DNA from: Montifringilla adamsi
Taxonomy: Eukaryota; Chordata; Aves; Passeriformes; Passeridae
DNA length: 64,000 bases
NCBI GenBank assembly: GCA_017590115.1
Contig: JAGGNK010006448.1
Coordinates: 12,029,049 to 12,093,048 of the forward strand
Direction: 5' to 3'
The notes beneath the pieces are model-generated. The model made no database searches and had not been told where the DNA came from. It was given only the letters and a program-made list of their open reading frames with translations. Shown here one piece after another: positions 22,901-33,915 of this stretch (positions are counted from its first letter, which is position 1; each line of letters starts with the position of its first letter). The position numbers and the translations under genes were made by a program.

Positions 22901-24600
22901 TCCCTTGGAAGGTCTCAGCTGTAAGCTGCTTGGGAATAATGCATGCAAGTGCTTATTGTGAGAGCTGGGAAGGAGATATTTATAGTGCTTCTGTATACTG
23001 TGGTTGGTTGTTGTTTCTTGGGCTTTTGCTTGGAACTATTTCCTCTAATTTCTTACAAGCACAGCACCAATGGTGAGCCAAACTGGCAAGTGAAGCCAGT
23101 TCTAACACCCACAGAACTGAATTGGCTTTAAAGTATTTTATTTAAGCTGAGGGCATTATTTCCAGAAAGTTTCGTGTATAAGAACAAAGTTTCTGAAGCC
23201 TCCTCAAAAGTGATATGGTGTGGTGTTATTTATTATTCTAATATTATCTTCCCAAGTTGTTTTGCAATTATTATTTAATTTGCTGTCCTATGAGTAAGTA
23301 CAATTATCATGACTTTATATACCTCAATCTGTCCATCTGAAGAGTTTGTTTTCCCAAAGGCTATGTAAGGAGTTCGTGTCAAAGCCTAGAATAAAATGTT
23401 AGATCCCAGTCCCGCAATTAGGCCATACACTATTCTTTATAGCAAACTGATTCATGACTCAGCCACCTAATTGCAGTGGGACTTCCAATAAACTCTTTAA
23501 CGTCTATTCATTTATAAAAATTATTTTAAGACTATTTTTTTAGTTGGGAGTTATTGCTTAAGAAATTAAATCACTACACAATATAACTTACAAAACTGAA
23601 TATTAAATGCAATTAATTAGTAAACCGGAATGACTTGTTTGCAGCAGAATCGTGGGAGTTTTACAGCTGTTCTGTGTGGTTTTGCCTGAGAAGCTGTAAA
23701 AATTTCCATTAGATGGAAAAGTGCTCAAACTTTGCAGAAACTTACCTATGTCTAGATTTGAGTATCTGTCTGGCACATTTATACATGTATACAGGTATTG
23801 ACACATCTTTATTGGTGTCTATTTGCAGGAGTCCATGGAAACATAATTCTGCACAATGACCCCTTAATAGCTGCAGTTTTTAAAGCTACCAAAATACAAA
23901 GAGTAGGGGTTTGGTAAAAGTGAGGTGTCTCCTCTGTCTGAGTGTCTTAAGGTAGTAATAGCTTCAGTTGTGTGTTTGTATATATATTTTTTTTTTTTCC
24001 TGCTGCTTTGGTTCAAGAATTGGTAGCTTCAAGAAAGGGTTAAGATGGTTTTCTCCTTGAAAATTCTGTGATATTGCTTCCTCTCATCCTGGTGTTTGAG
24101 AGGCTCAGAATCAGGCCGGGGAACACTCGGTGCCTTTTCTTATCCTCCATAGCTGATGTGAGTTTTAGCTGTCAAGGTTTTTGCATTAAATATCAAGTAA
24201 TTATGTGGAAGATATTAGAAAAATTCTTGATAGTTACACTTGGAATATGTTCTTCCTCTAAAGGAGGAAACTGCTTGTTCAACTTATGACAGATTTTACT
24301 GAAGGCCATCACAGTTTGCAAGTTACATTACAAAAGGATATTTAGTTATATTTAGTGTGAATTTGTAAGTAACCTAATAGATTTAACTGTCATTTCTGGT
24401 ACTTTATTTTATATTACCCATAACTCTTTTGCTGTGTATTTTGGCAAAATTCATACCACAAATTTTTTTAAGTCTAAAATGAAGAAAAATTTTTAAATTG
24501 ACTTTTTGATATTATTTGCTTAATTTTCAACACTAATATCTTTATCCCTTAAATTAATTTCCTTTTTTAAATACTATCAAAAGTGACAGAAATGCATTAC
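19976..24600. other. Intron 1: no recognised element
   Basis: AT-rich intronic DNA with short low-complexity runs only. No exon or mobile element recognised. Confidence 0.55.
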
Positions 24601-24617
24601 AAAAAAAAAAAAAAAAA
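24601..24617 (+). repeat. A17 homopolymer tract
   Basis: Seventeen consecutive A followed by GGAGAGAAAG in AT-rich intron. No retrotransposed gene copy is visible upstream. Confidence 0.95.
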
Positions 24618-27600
24618 GGAGAGAAAGATACCCTGTATATAGAAAGTAATAAAGGAGATTTAGTACTGGAGACTCCTTTTGATTATTCCATATAGATACC
24701 TTTTGTATTTCAGTGGTCTCAGTTTTTATCGTATAAAGCTGTAATCATGCATCTTTCCAAAAACTTCAACAGGACTTTAAAAAATGGTCTTTAAGAATAC
24801 CTGGTATTATCTTGGGTGTTTTTTATTACACAGATTGATTTGGTTGAAAATATTTGGGTCTGATATGAAGCCCAGGGAAAAAAAATCTTAGAAAAGAGAC
24901 ACCACTTCCAGAATGCCAAATTAGAAAACAGGAACCTGTTTGTACATTTTTCTCTACTGACTACTGCAACTCACACACGCACACAGGGCATAGGGGTACT
25001 GGGCAATCTCTACCACTCTTTAAAGGAATCAGATCAGTTTATTAGCCTTGGTGTGTGTTTGGGGGTTTTGTTTTTAAATTCTTGCTGTTTCAATCTTCAT
25101 TTTTATTATATTTTCACTGCACATCATCTTTGTTTTTATCTTTATCCAATGACAGTCCTAACCAGAAATCTGAGAAATACCTTGTAAAAGAAGTCAGGTA
25201 CTGCCCATGTTTTTTGGGTTGTGTTTGGCGGTGGAAAAGCTGTGAGGAAAAAGTCTCTGAAGAACATTCTCATACCATTCACCTTGATGCTTTCTAAATA
25301 TTCTAAGCTGTTATTCAAAATGTACATAGTAATCTAAACAGAAATATGGATGATGTGTGTGCTGTGTGAGGCAAGATAAAATATAGAAATATTTATAGCT
25401 GTGTGACATATAAGGCTGTGTGGTCAGTGGTGTATAACTGGGCCACATAAAACATTTGATGTTTGTGTATTTATTGATTTCGTGTGTCTGTGGTGTCCAT
25501 CCTCAGGAAAACTGAGATTTATTGTGGGCTATTGGTCCCAGGTGTTTATTAAAGATGGGTAACAGGGTGGGTTTTAGCACTGAATTTATCTAGAACTCGG
25601 AAATACACTCTGATTGTCTTTTATGGGGCAGTGACTGTACCTTGCCAGTAGTGGAAACCCTAGATATGATGGCATTTGACTCTGTACTGGTGTCTTTCTT
25701 GGGGCTATAAATGTCTGCAGTCCTGCTACCTCTTCAGGAGTCGCTGCTGCTCAGTATTGGCCATATTGGAGCTGCAGATAATGAGATCATTTAAACAGGG
25801 TGAAGTGCCTTGTTCTTTAATCATGTTCTGCAAACGCATGTAATTGGTCTTGCAAAAATTTGTTCCTGAAGAGGTCTTAAAAAGTCAAGCCTTCCCTAGC
25901 TACATTTGAGAGTGTTTCTTACAGGCTCTGCTATATTTGCCCAATACTGTGCTGCTTTGATACTGACAAAAGTATCAGCAGTTCTTATTTTCAGGTGGCC
26001 CTCATGCTTTTCATTAGGAATGATCAGTGCTGCTCAAAGCTTTTCAGCCATACTGAGAAAATTGGATTTTCCTGCTCCAGAAATGAGCAGAACTATGCCA
26101 CTTTCCCATTGCTCAGGGAACAGGCAGGGGCAGGTGGGCTGCAGCAAAAGGCAAAACTTCTGCCCAGCTCCTGCTGCGGGTTGAGCTGTTCTCTCACAGA
26201 TCCTGTGATGGGAACAGCAGCCTAGATTCACAACTTCAGTATAGGTGGTGGGGTTTTAGCCTCTCTTGCTCTGCTGAAAGTATTTGCGAGTTAGATCCTA
26301 CTGGAGGAAGGATTTGTGAATTTCTATGTTTGATTTTTGTGGCTGTATGGAAGGATTCTGCGTTGCTGCTTGGACATTGCAAGTGGCTCTCTTTTTTTTG
26401 TTTATTTGGTTTTTTCCTTTGTAAAGAACCTATTTTTCTCTTGGGCCACTGAAATTCAACAGGGTGAAAAGCCTGTGAAGAAGAGATTATCCTCCCTTCA
26501 AATTTCATTAGGATCATATAATTCCCCCAGATCTGAGAAACTGCCCTTCCCTTGGTGGGCCTGTGTTGCCAAACATCACCTGAGTGGTGGCTGGTCAAAG
26601 CTCTGAGTATCAAGTGGAGTGACCAGATGCAGGCAGAAGTTGCCTCCAGTGAGATCAGCAGCTGTAGTAAGGAAAGTATTGAGCCTGTACTCATCAGAAA
26701 AACAATTGCTCAGGATACTTAGTGAGGCAGGAAATTCTGGCTGTGTTGAGAGGTAAGAGGTGCAGAGCTAGCTTGAACTTCAGAGCTTGTAGAGTTTGAT
26801 TTAGACAAGAGCTAGATTTTCCACAATGTGTTACCAGAATTCAAAACTGGAAAGTGCAAAGCCCTAAGGACTCTGAATGAAGACACACCGTTCATCATCC
26901 TCTTGGTACTTGGGGAGTATGATACACAGAAGTCTGGTCTGACTCCCTCTACTCAGCTTGGGTCTGGCAGGACTGATACTGAGCTGGAGCACTTAAGTCC
27001 AGCTTATACCAGAGCCAGTCTTCTGCTCAGTGTCTGTGGACTGTTTTTCCATTATTTGCTGTTTTCTAGGTAGTAGACACTGAGTCTTCAATGTAGAAAG
27101 AAAAATGGTATTTATTATAGACAGGCGTAAGTATAAAAATCTAAAATATGTGTCACACAGAATGTGTATATATATAAAATGTGTTTTCTCTGTAAAATTA
27201 GCTGCTCAAAATCTAGGTATTATAGGGGTGTATTCTGCAAGAGCAACTTTATTTTTGCTAAGAAGACATACTGAGAGCTTTGCAGAAACACTTTCTTACA
27301 CATTTCAGTATTGTAAAGTCATTGGTGAATCTGAATTATAAGGTGAATAAGGCTATTGACTGTAGGATCTCATTTTAGGTGGTGAAGGTAGGTAATGAAT
27401 TGGGTAAATGCAACAGGAAAAGCAATACAGAAAATTGCTTCTCTCAGTTCCACCTAATAGTTCCTTGATGGTCCTGTGCAAATAAATTAAACTAGGCTTT
27501 TCACATCTTTTCTGTCAGCTCATCAGTTTTTTCTGTTCTTCAGTACAAAACATCAGGCTTTCCACTGCTCCATTTCCCAGGTGCTGAGTACTCATAGCAT

Positions 27601-29757
27601 ATAGACACTCAGATGTTTAGTTGCCCAGTTTTTCCAGGGTTCCTAAACCTTTTAATCACTTGAATTTTTTAGTGGAACTGACTATAAGTCTGCAACAAGT
27701 GTGTATGTGTTTCCTTATATGTTTCTCAACAATGGAGTGATGTCACAAAACTCAGAGAGGTGATCTTGTGTTTTAAATCTGGCTCATCTATTTCTTCACT
27801 GGGCATTTCTCAAGCACCTGCTTTGGATTTCTCAGTTTTACCAGAGGGCAAGCCAGTGGAGAGCGAGAGGAAATTCAGGGCCTTCAGAAATCAAGAAATT
27901 CAGTGAAGGGGGTATCTGATTCCATTTCCACTGAAGGATTTTTTTAATGCTGTATAGCAAATACAATAGGGCACATGCATCTGAACAATAACGATAAGAC
28001 AGCAATTCAGTGTTTCTTTTTATCTGTTGAATGCCATCCATCTTACATAATTAAAGACTATGCTATCTTGTTTAAATGCAGGAGGACAGATTTCAAGATG
28101 CTTGTGTGTATTTTGGTACTTTATTAATGGCAGCTTAGTTCTTGCAAGAGTTCCAAAGATATCATTGTGCTAAGCACTTGTTCACAGAGTAAGAAATGGA
28201 TTGTGTCTCTTCTTCTGGTAAATCAAAGCAGGAAAAATGGCAGAAGTGAGGGGAATTCTCTGCAATTATTGATGACAGCCCTGGACTATGGATCAAATTA
28301 CATTCTCTTAGTAAGCAAAGAGGCATAACAAAGTGTAGATTTTCAGCTACATCTTATGACATAGTTGGACAAATTTTTTAAACTAGTCTGGTGACGTAAG
28401 AGTTGCTGATGTGGTTTGAGACATTATTGGCCTTACATCCTTTTGGACCCTGGGGGAGCCCACCGTCCCTGCAGCAGGAGCACACAGGGTACCTGTTCCC
28501 ATGCAGAGTGGGGACAGACAGGGAAAACAGGCTGTTCCCCTCAACCAGATGAGGCAGATGCACCAGCACTGCTCTGCTGCCTTGCCTGGCAGGCAGGGGG
28601 GATGGGTGGGAGGGATGAAGAAGGTGGCTTAAGAAGGGTGTCATCTTCAGCTGCTGCAGGTGTCAGCTGCGTCTTTTGTCTGCCCACAGTTCAGTCTTAC
28701 TCCAGCAATTTGACTCAAAGCAATACTACTAAGAAAATATGAAGGAGAAAATCAGGTTTAAGTTAAGAAGGTACTATCTTGCTTCTCTTAGGTCTGGTTT
28801 GAATGCTGAAAATCATGAGTGGTTTTTCTCTCAGTCCTAGTTGCTTTCATGAGAAAACCTGTGTTAAGAGTATTTTGGAAATAGACCCAGTGTTTTCTTC
28901 TCTCTTTTCTTTTCTGTGGCAAATATGTAAATTCAAAACCTGATGAAACACTTAGTTTCATGTCTGAAGAAAGGTTTATGAATGTGAGGATGGAAAAAAA
29001 AAAACAGCAGGCATTTCAATTTTGTAAAAAAATTTGGCAAGGATCCTTTCACAAGGAGGTGCAAAGTAAAGAATTCCTTCATAGCAACATGATCTGTTGT
29101 GCTGTCCAAGTTGATTATGAAGCAGAACTGTGATAGTATTGCCTGGAACTTAATTGTGATTTTTTTTGTCTCTTCGACTTGTTTAACTGGCATAATGATG
29201 TGAATGCTGCGAGGGAGAGATATACATTCTGTATTATCTAATACGTGTTTTTATGTAACAGTACTTACGTGTGTATGCAGTACTTCAAGTGGACTACATT
29301 TCCTGAAATTTGGAATTAATTTACTGGCCCTTTGGTTTTGTCTCATTTATTGCTATTCAGAGAGTTCTGTGTATATTGACCAAAGGTAAATGTGCTCTTG
29401 AAAGGGAGAGTGTTGCATCATTACCCCAAGCAGGAGATACAAAATATCTGTTCCGGGAGAAGGAGGGTGTAATGTTGAAGGGAGGATTTGGTGTCCATCC
29501 TGTTCTTGCACATGGAGATTGCAAACAGAGAAAATAGTATTATATTCCTCATTTTTGTAGTGTGAAAGTATTCCTGGCGTGTTTCCTGGGGGAAAGGAAA
29601 ATTCAGAGGAGTAAGATTTTTGTAGAACTCTGAAACCTCTGAGGGGAACAAGATGTGCAACAAATTGCTAGAATGTGAAATACACATTTTTTCAAATGTA
29701 AAATTTTAAGATCTTCCAAATGTCTCTTTCTTGTAGGGCTTGTACTGTTTGCAAATA
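24618..29757. other. Intron 1, 3' part: no recognised gene or mobile element
   Basis: AT-rich intron interrupted by a moderately GC-rich but CpG-poor patch at about 28435-28645. The open frames here (for example 152 codons on the minus strand at 26236-26694) show no domain and no exon signals that I can defend. Confidence 0.55.
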
Positions 29758-29867
29758 GATTTTTTCTTTTTTTTTTCCTTTTTTTTTTTTTTTTTTTTTA
29801 CTTGAAGAATGTTGCCATTTTTAAAAATTTAATTATTGTTATTTTTTTGTTTTGTTTTAAACTGTAG
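29758..29867 (+). promoter_or_regulatory. RAP2A: Extended polypyrimidine region and 3' splice site of RAP2A exon 2
   Basis: A pyrimidine tract of roughly 40 nt (29760-29799, almost all T) lies about 70 nt upstream of the acceptor. A second T-rich run at 29841-29858 leads to the AAACTGTAG acceptor. Together they form an unusually long uridine-rich approach to exon 2, which could bind U2AF, PTB or Hu-type proteins. The splice site is certain from the reading frame; protein binding is inferred. Confidence 0.8.
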
Positions 29868-30105
29868 GTATGAGAAGGTGCCAGTAATTTTGGTTGGTAA
29901 TAAAGTGGACCTGGAAAGTGAGAGAGAAGTATCATTGAGTGAAGGCAGAGCCTTAGCTGAAGAATGGGGCTGCCCCTTTATGGAGACCTCAGCTAAAAGT
30001 AAAACAATGGTGGATGAGCTCTTTGCGGAAATTGTTAGACAAATGAACTATGCAGCACAGCCAGACAAAGATGATCCATGCTGTTCTGCGTGTAATATAC
30101 AATAG
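29868..30105 (+). CDS. RAP2A: RAP2A coding exon 2: last base of codon 105 to stop
   Basis: Second and last coding exon of Rap2A. It carries the guanine-specificity motif NKVD (residues 116-119) and SAK (146-148). The hypervariable tail ends [11 protein letters not shown], giving 183 residues in total, the usual Rap2A length. Cys176 and Cys177 are the known palmitoylation sites of Rap2A, and C180-N-I-Q183 is the CAAX prenylation box, with Gln favouring farnesylation. The acceptor TGTAG|GTATGAG restores Arg105-Tyr106. TAG stop at 30103-30105. Only 29 of the 78 full codons end in G or C, in sharp contrast to exon 1. Compared with the human protein as I recall it, Leu128 replaces Ser here, and Ala48 and Arg94 in exon 1 replace Ser and Lys; none is in a catalytic motif. 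Confidence 0.97.
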
Positions 30106-30864
30106 CATTAAAAATGACCTAACCTGGACTTAATTTGAAGAAATTTTGTAAGGTGGTAAAACTGTCTACTTCACTTCCTGGTTTGTGGGTCACTTGAAAT
30201 ACATCTGTAGTGAAGTAGCAACATTAACTCAGAGCTGAGCATTGAAAGTCAATCACTGACTCTGAATATAATTGGGTTAAATGACCACATCTCGCCCGTT
30301 TTTTCCCTTTGAGCACCTGCAATTTTATGGCACAGTCAGTTGATCTACAGGGTCATTCCAGTCGAACGTACGTGTGTTGTCATGTCAGACAGCAACAACA
30401 GCAACTATTTCTGAAGAGGACAGAATCCTTTTGGAAACGGAGGCGAAAGCAGTGGAGAGGATATCTCTGAAGACCTTCCACGACAAGCATAAGCATGAAA
30501 AGGAGAGCCAAGTCTTTTGGTGTCTGATTACCACGCTTCAGAATGGACACTATCACATGTGGCTGAGTTTGTTCAGTCAGTTATGTTGATTTCACCAGGA
30601 CTTCTGACAGTGTTGGAGGAAAAGGCTACCAGAGACCCATACAGTTTGGATTCTTTTCAAAATCAATGCTATTATTTCTACGCTTTATCCCACATCTTGA
30701 AATAGAAAACATTGTATCAGTGTGTGAACCGAGAGGCAAGATCTGGAAACAAGTGACGGGTGAAGAAACAGTCTGGCATTGGAATGTTTTAAATCTTTCA
30801 TTTTGCTGCTCGAAAATGGAGGATCGCTTCAGGTTTTGGTCTACAAAAAGCCAAACAAACCCTC

Positions 30865-30872
30865 TGTTTACA
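30865..30872 (+). promoter_or_regulatory. miR-30 family 8-mer seed match in 3' UTR
   Basis: TGTTTACA is the full 8-mer complement of the miR-30 seed (miRNA begins UGUAAACA). It lies about 760 nt after the stop codon. A single 8-mer can occur by chance, so this is a candidate site only. Confidence 0.3.
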
Positions 30873-31661
30873 AAGCAGGAAGCATCTTTATTTTCACTTT
30901 ACTGAACCAGGAGGAAGCAACTGTGATGAAAAAAAATTGCTGAGCCTTACTAACAAGGAACACTGTAATAGATTAACTAGTACCATCTTGTAAGGAAAAT
31001 TAAGCCATGTTTCATCCATATGTTCCCTTCTGCAGAAACCTCGTGGGACAGTATGAACATCCTGCATTTTTAAGTTTGTTAAAGACAACAGTTTTTCTTG
31101 CCTTTAAGGGCTACATTCTCTGGTGTGATCCCAAACTAACATTTGAAAATCCAGTTTGCTATTTGATAGCTTTAATGTTGAAAACTTAAATTGAATAACC
31201 ATGTGAAATCATTTGGTTCAGAGGTGAAATAGTTACAGTTGTAATTCCTTAGGTGAGTGTGGAAATGGCTCTTTAATTGCCTGACACACTATTCAAAGGT
31301 TGCCCCAATTATTGGAGTGTTTAATGGTGGGAGCAAATATTTTATTTGGAAAGGATGCTCGAGCTCTGACTTGCTAGTTTCATAGCAGTGAAGTATTTAT
31401 CATTTGCATGACTAATGGCACAGAAATACCTATTTCAAAGTCTTACAATCAAAGTATAGAAAAGTTTTCAATCGCAATGTTTAGATTTTAAATGCTGGAG
31501 AGATTGTCTTGAGCTGGATCTTTTATAGGTAAAATTGGCCATAAAAATACAGTCACTGAGCCTGTGGTCTAAATAACACCATGCGTTTATTAGTTTTTAA
31601 ATCTTGTGCAGTAACAGTGTAGTTCCTTGTGTTTAAATGAGTGAAAATAGGGGTGCTGGGC

Positions 31662-31702
31662 TGTGTGTGTGTGTGTGTTGAGTGTGTATGTGTGTGTGTA
31701 TA
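31662..31702 (+). repeat. (TG)n microsatellite in the RAP2A 3' UTR
   Basis: TG dinucleotides at 31662-31678, then imperfect TG/TATG units to about 31702. Transcribed as a UG repeat, such tracts are known binding sites of TDP-43 and CELF proteins. It is likely length-polymorphic. Confidence 0.9.
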
Positions 31703-32133
31703 TGGCCCTTAGAAATGCTGTAATTGGAGTTAGGTTCGAGAGTTTTGCCTCCATCTGCAGAACTTCCTAAAAGCGCTCTCATCTGCCACAAAGGACACTG
31801 GAGTAGAAAACACTTTGCAGATTTCCATACATAAATATCCTTAACATTTGAATTATAGTTCACTGGATGATAACTAAAGAAAATCATATTCACAGAAGAG
31901 AACTGACCAACTCTGCCCTTAATCTTTCAAGACCTTTCCACAACCAGTGTGACAAAGGGCATTAGATGTCACAGAGCATTAAGCCTTACTAGAACGTAAA
32001 TGTAGCCCATTTCCCATCTATTTTGCAGAGCTTTTGTTACTGTACTTTGTTCTCGTAGGGAGATAGGCACACCGTTTATTTCTGGCATCTGAATGCCCAT
32101 TTTGGGTGCTCTGAATCGCCCTCCTAGAGGCAC

Positions 32134-32140
32134 CTACCTC
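32134..32140 (+). promoter_or_regulatory. let-7 seed match (7-mer) in 3' UTR
   Basis: CTACCTC complements let-7 positions 2-8 and is followed by T rather than A, so it is a 7mer-m8 site. Candidate only. Confidence 0.25.
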
Positions 32141-33494
32141 TTTCCATGGACTGTATAGCAAACTTAGGCTTTTAACTTTAGTCCTCCAAGTCACGGAACT
32201 CACATGCCTAAACTAGATGGTATGAATGTTCTCTTACCACCCCCTGCCTGCCCATTGTGTCAGCTGCCATGCTTAAACAAGATGTGAGATGTTGGATTAA
32301 TGATATTTCAGGGTTTCAAATATCTAGATTGGGAAACGGTTAATCAAGCAGCACAATCCATCCACAAAACAGCTTGCCAGTGTGAGATCCACCGTGCAAG
32401 CACTCAAAAAAGAAAACCCACAAAAAAACAAACCAAAGCCAAATTTCAAACTGAGTTGGAAGTGCATGTTATGCGAGGTTATTTACAGAGATGTTAAAAA
32501 TCTTACCTGACAGATTGTTCATCAGCCAAGAAAATGGCGTGAAGTAGAGTATAAACAGCCTAATGTGAAGTTCATGATATAAAGCAGATGGGCTTTAAAT
32601 ATAGGAAAAATTGCACAGTAAATTTGTAACAGAAATATTAAAGAAAATATCTCCCAGTTTTGTTTCTTCATTACACTCTTACATTTTCAAAAGCATAGGC
32701 CATATGTTAGCTACCATGCAACTTGGCTGGGGGAGCAAAGTGTAAGTGTTGTTTTTCATTGTATAGTTCTGAGGAAGTAGTTATGCACTATTTGTATTTC
32801 CACTAATGTGAAGATAGTGGAGCTTGAATCAATGACAGTTGCACTCAACAGATTTTTCAAGTCATAGGGATAGCAGAAAGGGCAGTAGGTGAGCCACACA
32901 GCGGCTGTATGGCCACCCTGCAGGAGTCACTGGTCTTGGGTCACTCTTTCATTTGTACCCTGATAGGATTACCAATTATAGTATTTGAAAGTTTCTTGTA
33001 ACATGCCTTAAAATATTATGATTTGTTCCAAAGACCCATTTTTCCTTTGGCTGTTCTTGTAGAGCTTTGTACTTTTCTACAAAGACAGCATTTCTCCAGT
33101 TTTGTTGGTTTTTTTTTTAAAAAAAAGTTGCAACTTTTATTCTTTTAAGCTATGATAGTGAGAGCAACTGTTTCCTCTTTCCCTTGAAAATACACACAAA
33201 AGAGATTCAAAGCAAACAAACCAGAATCAGATCAAGAGTGTTAAATACAACTTGCATTGGATTTTGTTTGATTTTTTTTTCTGTTGTGCCCATCCCCCTG
33301 CCCACCCCTTCAGAGCATCAAGAAAAGAAATTTGGTGACATTTTCTGTTCTGATTCTAGCCTCTCCCTAACCCCAGTGCTACAGTTGCCATTACTTTTCT
33401 GGGGGAAAACTACTGGTATTTGCTTTCCTGTATAGAATGTTACCTAAAGATGTCAGCCATTTGGTTGGGGGGTTTTGTGCATGTTTGTTTTTAA

Positions 33495-33518
33495 TTTTTT
33501 TTTTTTTTTTTTTTTTTT
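33495..33518 (+). repeat. T24 homopolymer in the 3' UTR
   Basis: Twenty-four T immediately followed by ACCAG. In the mRNA this would be a U24 tract. It also resembles a very strong polypyrimidine tract plus acceptor (see findings). Confidence 0.95.
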
Positions 33519-33820
33519 ACCAGTGTGCCATCAAAGCACTGGTTAGGCTTTAATTGTGAAACTCCGCAACAAAAGCAAATGTTTGACAACTGCAGGAGGC
33601 TTTTATCTGCATTGTTGTGCATCTGTTAATTCTTGATCAGGGTTTGAAGAAAGACTGAAGTGGGTTCTGGAGTCAGACTTAACACTGTTGATTTGGAGTT
33701 TCCTAGGGATGAATTAATGTATTTCACAGTTAATTGTTGAGCTCTAATACAACTGGCAACTTTAAATGGGGCAACAGTTTGTTTTGTAACAATGTCAGTT
33801 GTTTAAACCTTGATGTTTCA

Positions 33821-33826
33821 AATAAA
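33821..33826 (+). terminator. RAP2A: RAP2A polyadenylation signal 1 (AATAAA)
   Basis: Canonical hexamer about 3.7 kb after the stop codon. Cleavage 10-30 nt downstream would fall around the Pumilio-type motif at 33835-33842. Confidence 0.6.
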
Positions 33827-33834
33827 ACAAGAAT

Positions 33835-33842
33835 TGTACATA
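33835..33842 (+). promoter_or_regulatory. Pumilio response element-like TGTACATA
   Basis: Matches the PUM1/2 consensus UGUANAUA exactly. It lies between the two AATAAA signals, so it would be kept only, or mainly, when the second signal is used. Confidence 0.4.
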
Positions 33843-33892
33843 GAACTCAATGCAAACTCAGCAGTTGTATTTGGAGTTAAATTATTTTAACA

Positions 33893-33898
33893 AATAAA
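33893..33898 (+). terminator. RAP2A: RAP2A polyadenylation signal 2 (AATAAA)
   Basis: Second canonical hexamer, 72 nt after the first, followed by a T/GT-rich stretch (33918-33939) suitable as a downstream element. This is my preferred main 3' end. Confidence 0.65.
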
Positions 33899-33915
33899 TT
33901 TATTTAATGAAATCT

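Larger units (their letters stand above)
3407..29867 (+). other. RAP2A: RAP2A intron 1 (26,461 bp)
   Basis: A GT-AG intron joining the two coding exons in phase 2: AG from 3405-3406 plus G at 29868 restores Arg105. The donor is GTGACT and the acceptor is TTTAAACTGTAG after a T-rich stretch. If the intron is retained, the reading frame meets TGA at 3408-3410 immediately after Arg105. The first 300 bp or so remain CpG-rich; the rest is AT-rich with no coding signal. A single large intron splitting the gene after residue 105 fits the vertebrate RAP2A structure. Confidence 0.95.
30106..33915 (+). other. RAP2A: RAP2A 3' untranslated region (3' end approximate)
   Basis: From the stop codon to just past the AATAAA hexamers at 33821 and 33893 is about 3.8 kb without recognisable coding signal, plausible for the long RAP2A 3' UTR. 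It contains a TG/TATG repeat (31662-31702), a T24 run (33495-33518), a Pumilio-type TGTACATA (33835-33842) and individual microRNA seed matches. The weaker hexamer ATTAAA occurs at 32638-32643. The end is set about 15-20 nt after the second AATAAA, where a T/GT-rich downstream element follows. Extent is inferred. Confidence 0.75.

Noticed and set aside
26236..26694. 152-codon minus-strand open frame in intron 1
   Set aside because: No motif, no convincing exon boundaries, and no sign of a processed pseudogene such as a poly(A) tail.
29760..29799. Retrotransposed poly(A) tail (antisense) at the T-rich tract before exon 2
   Set aside because: No gene-derived sequence adjoins it; it is better explained as part of the extended polypyrimidine region or slippage.
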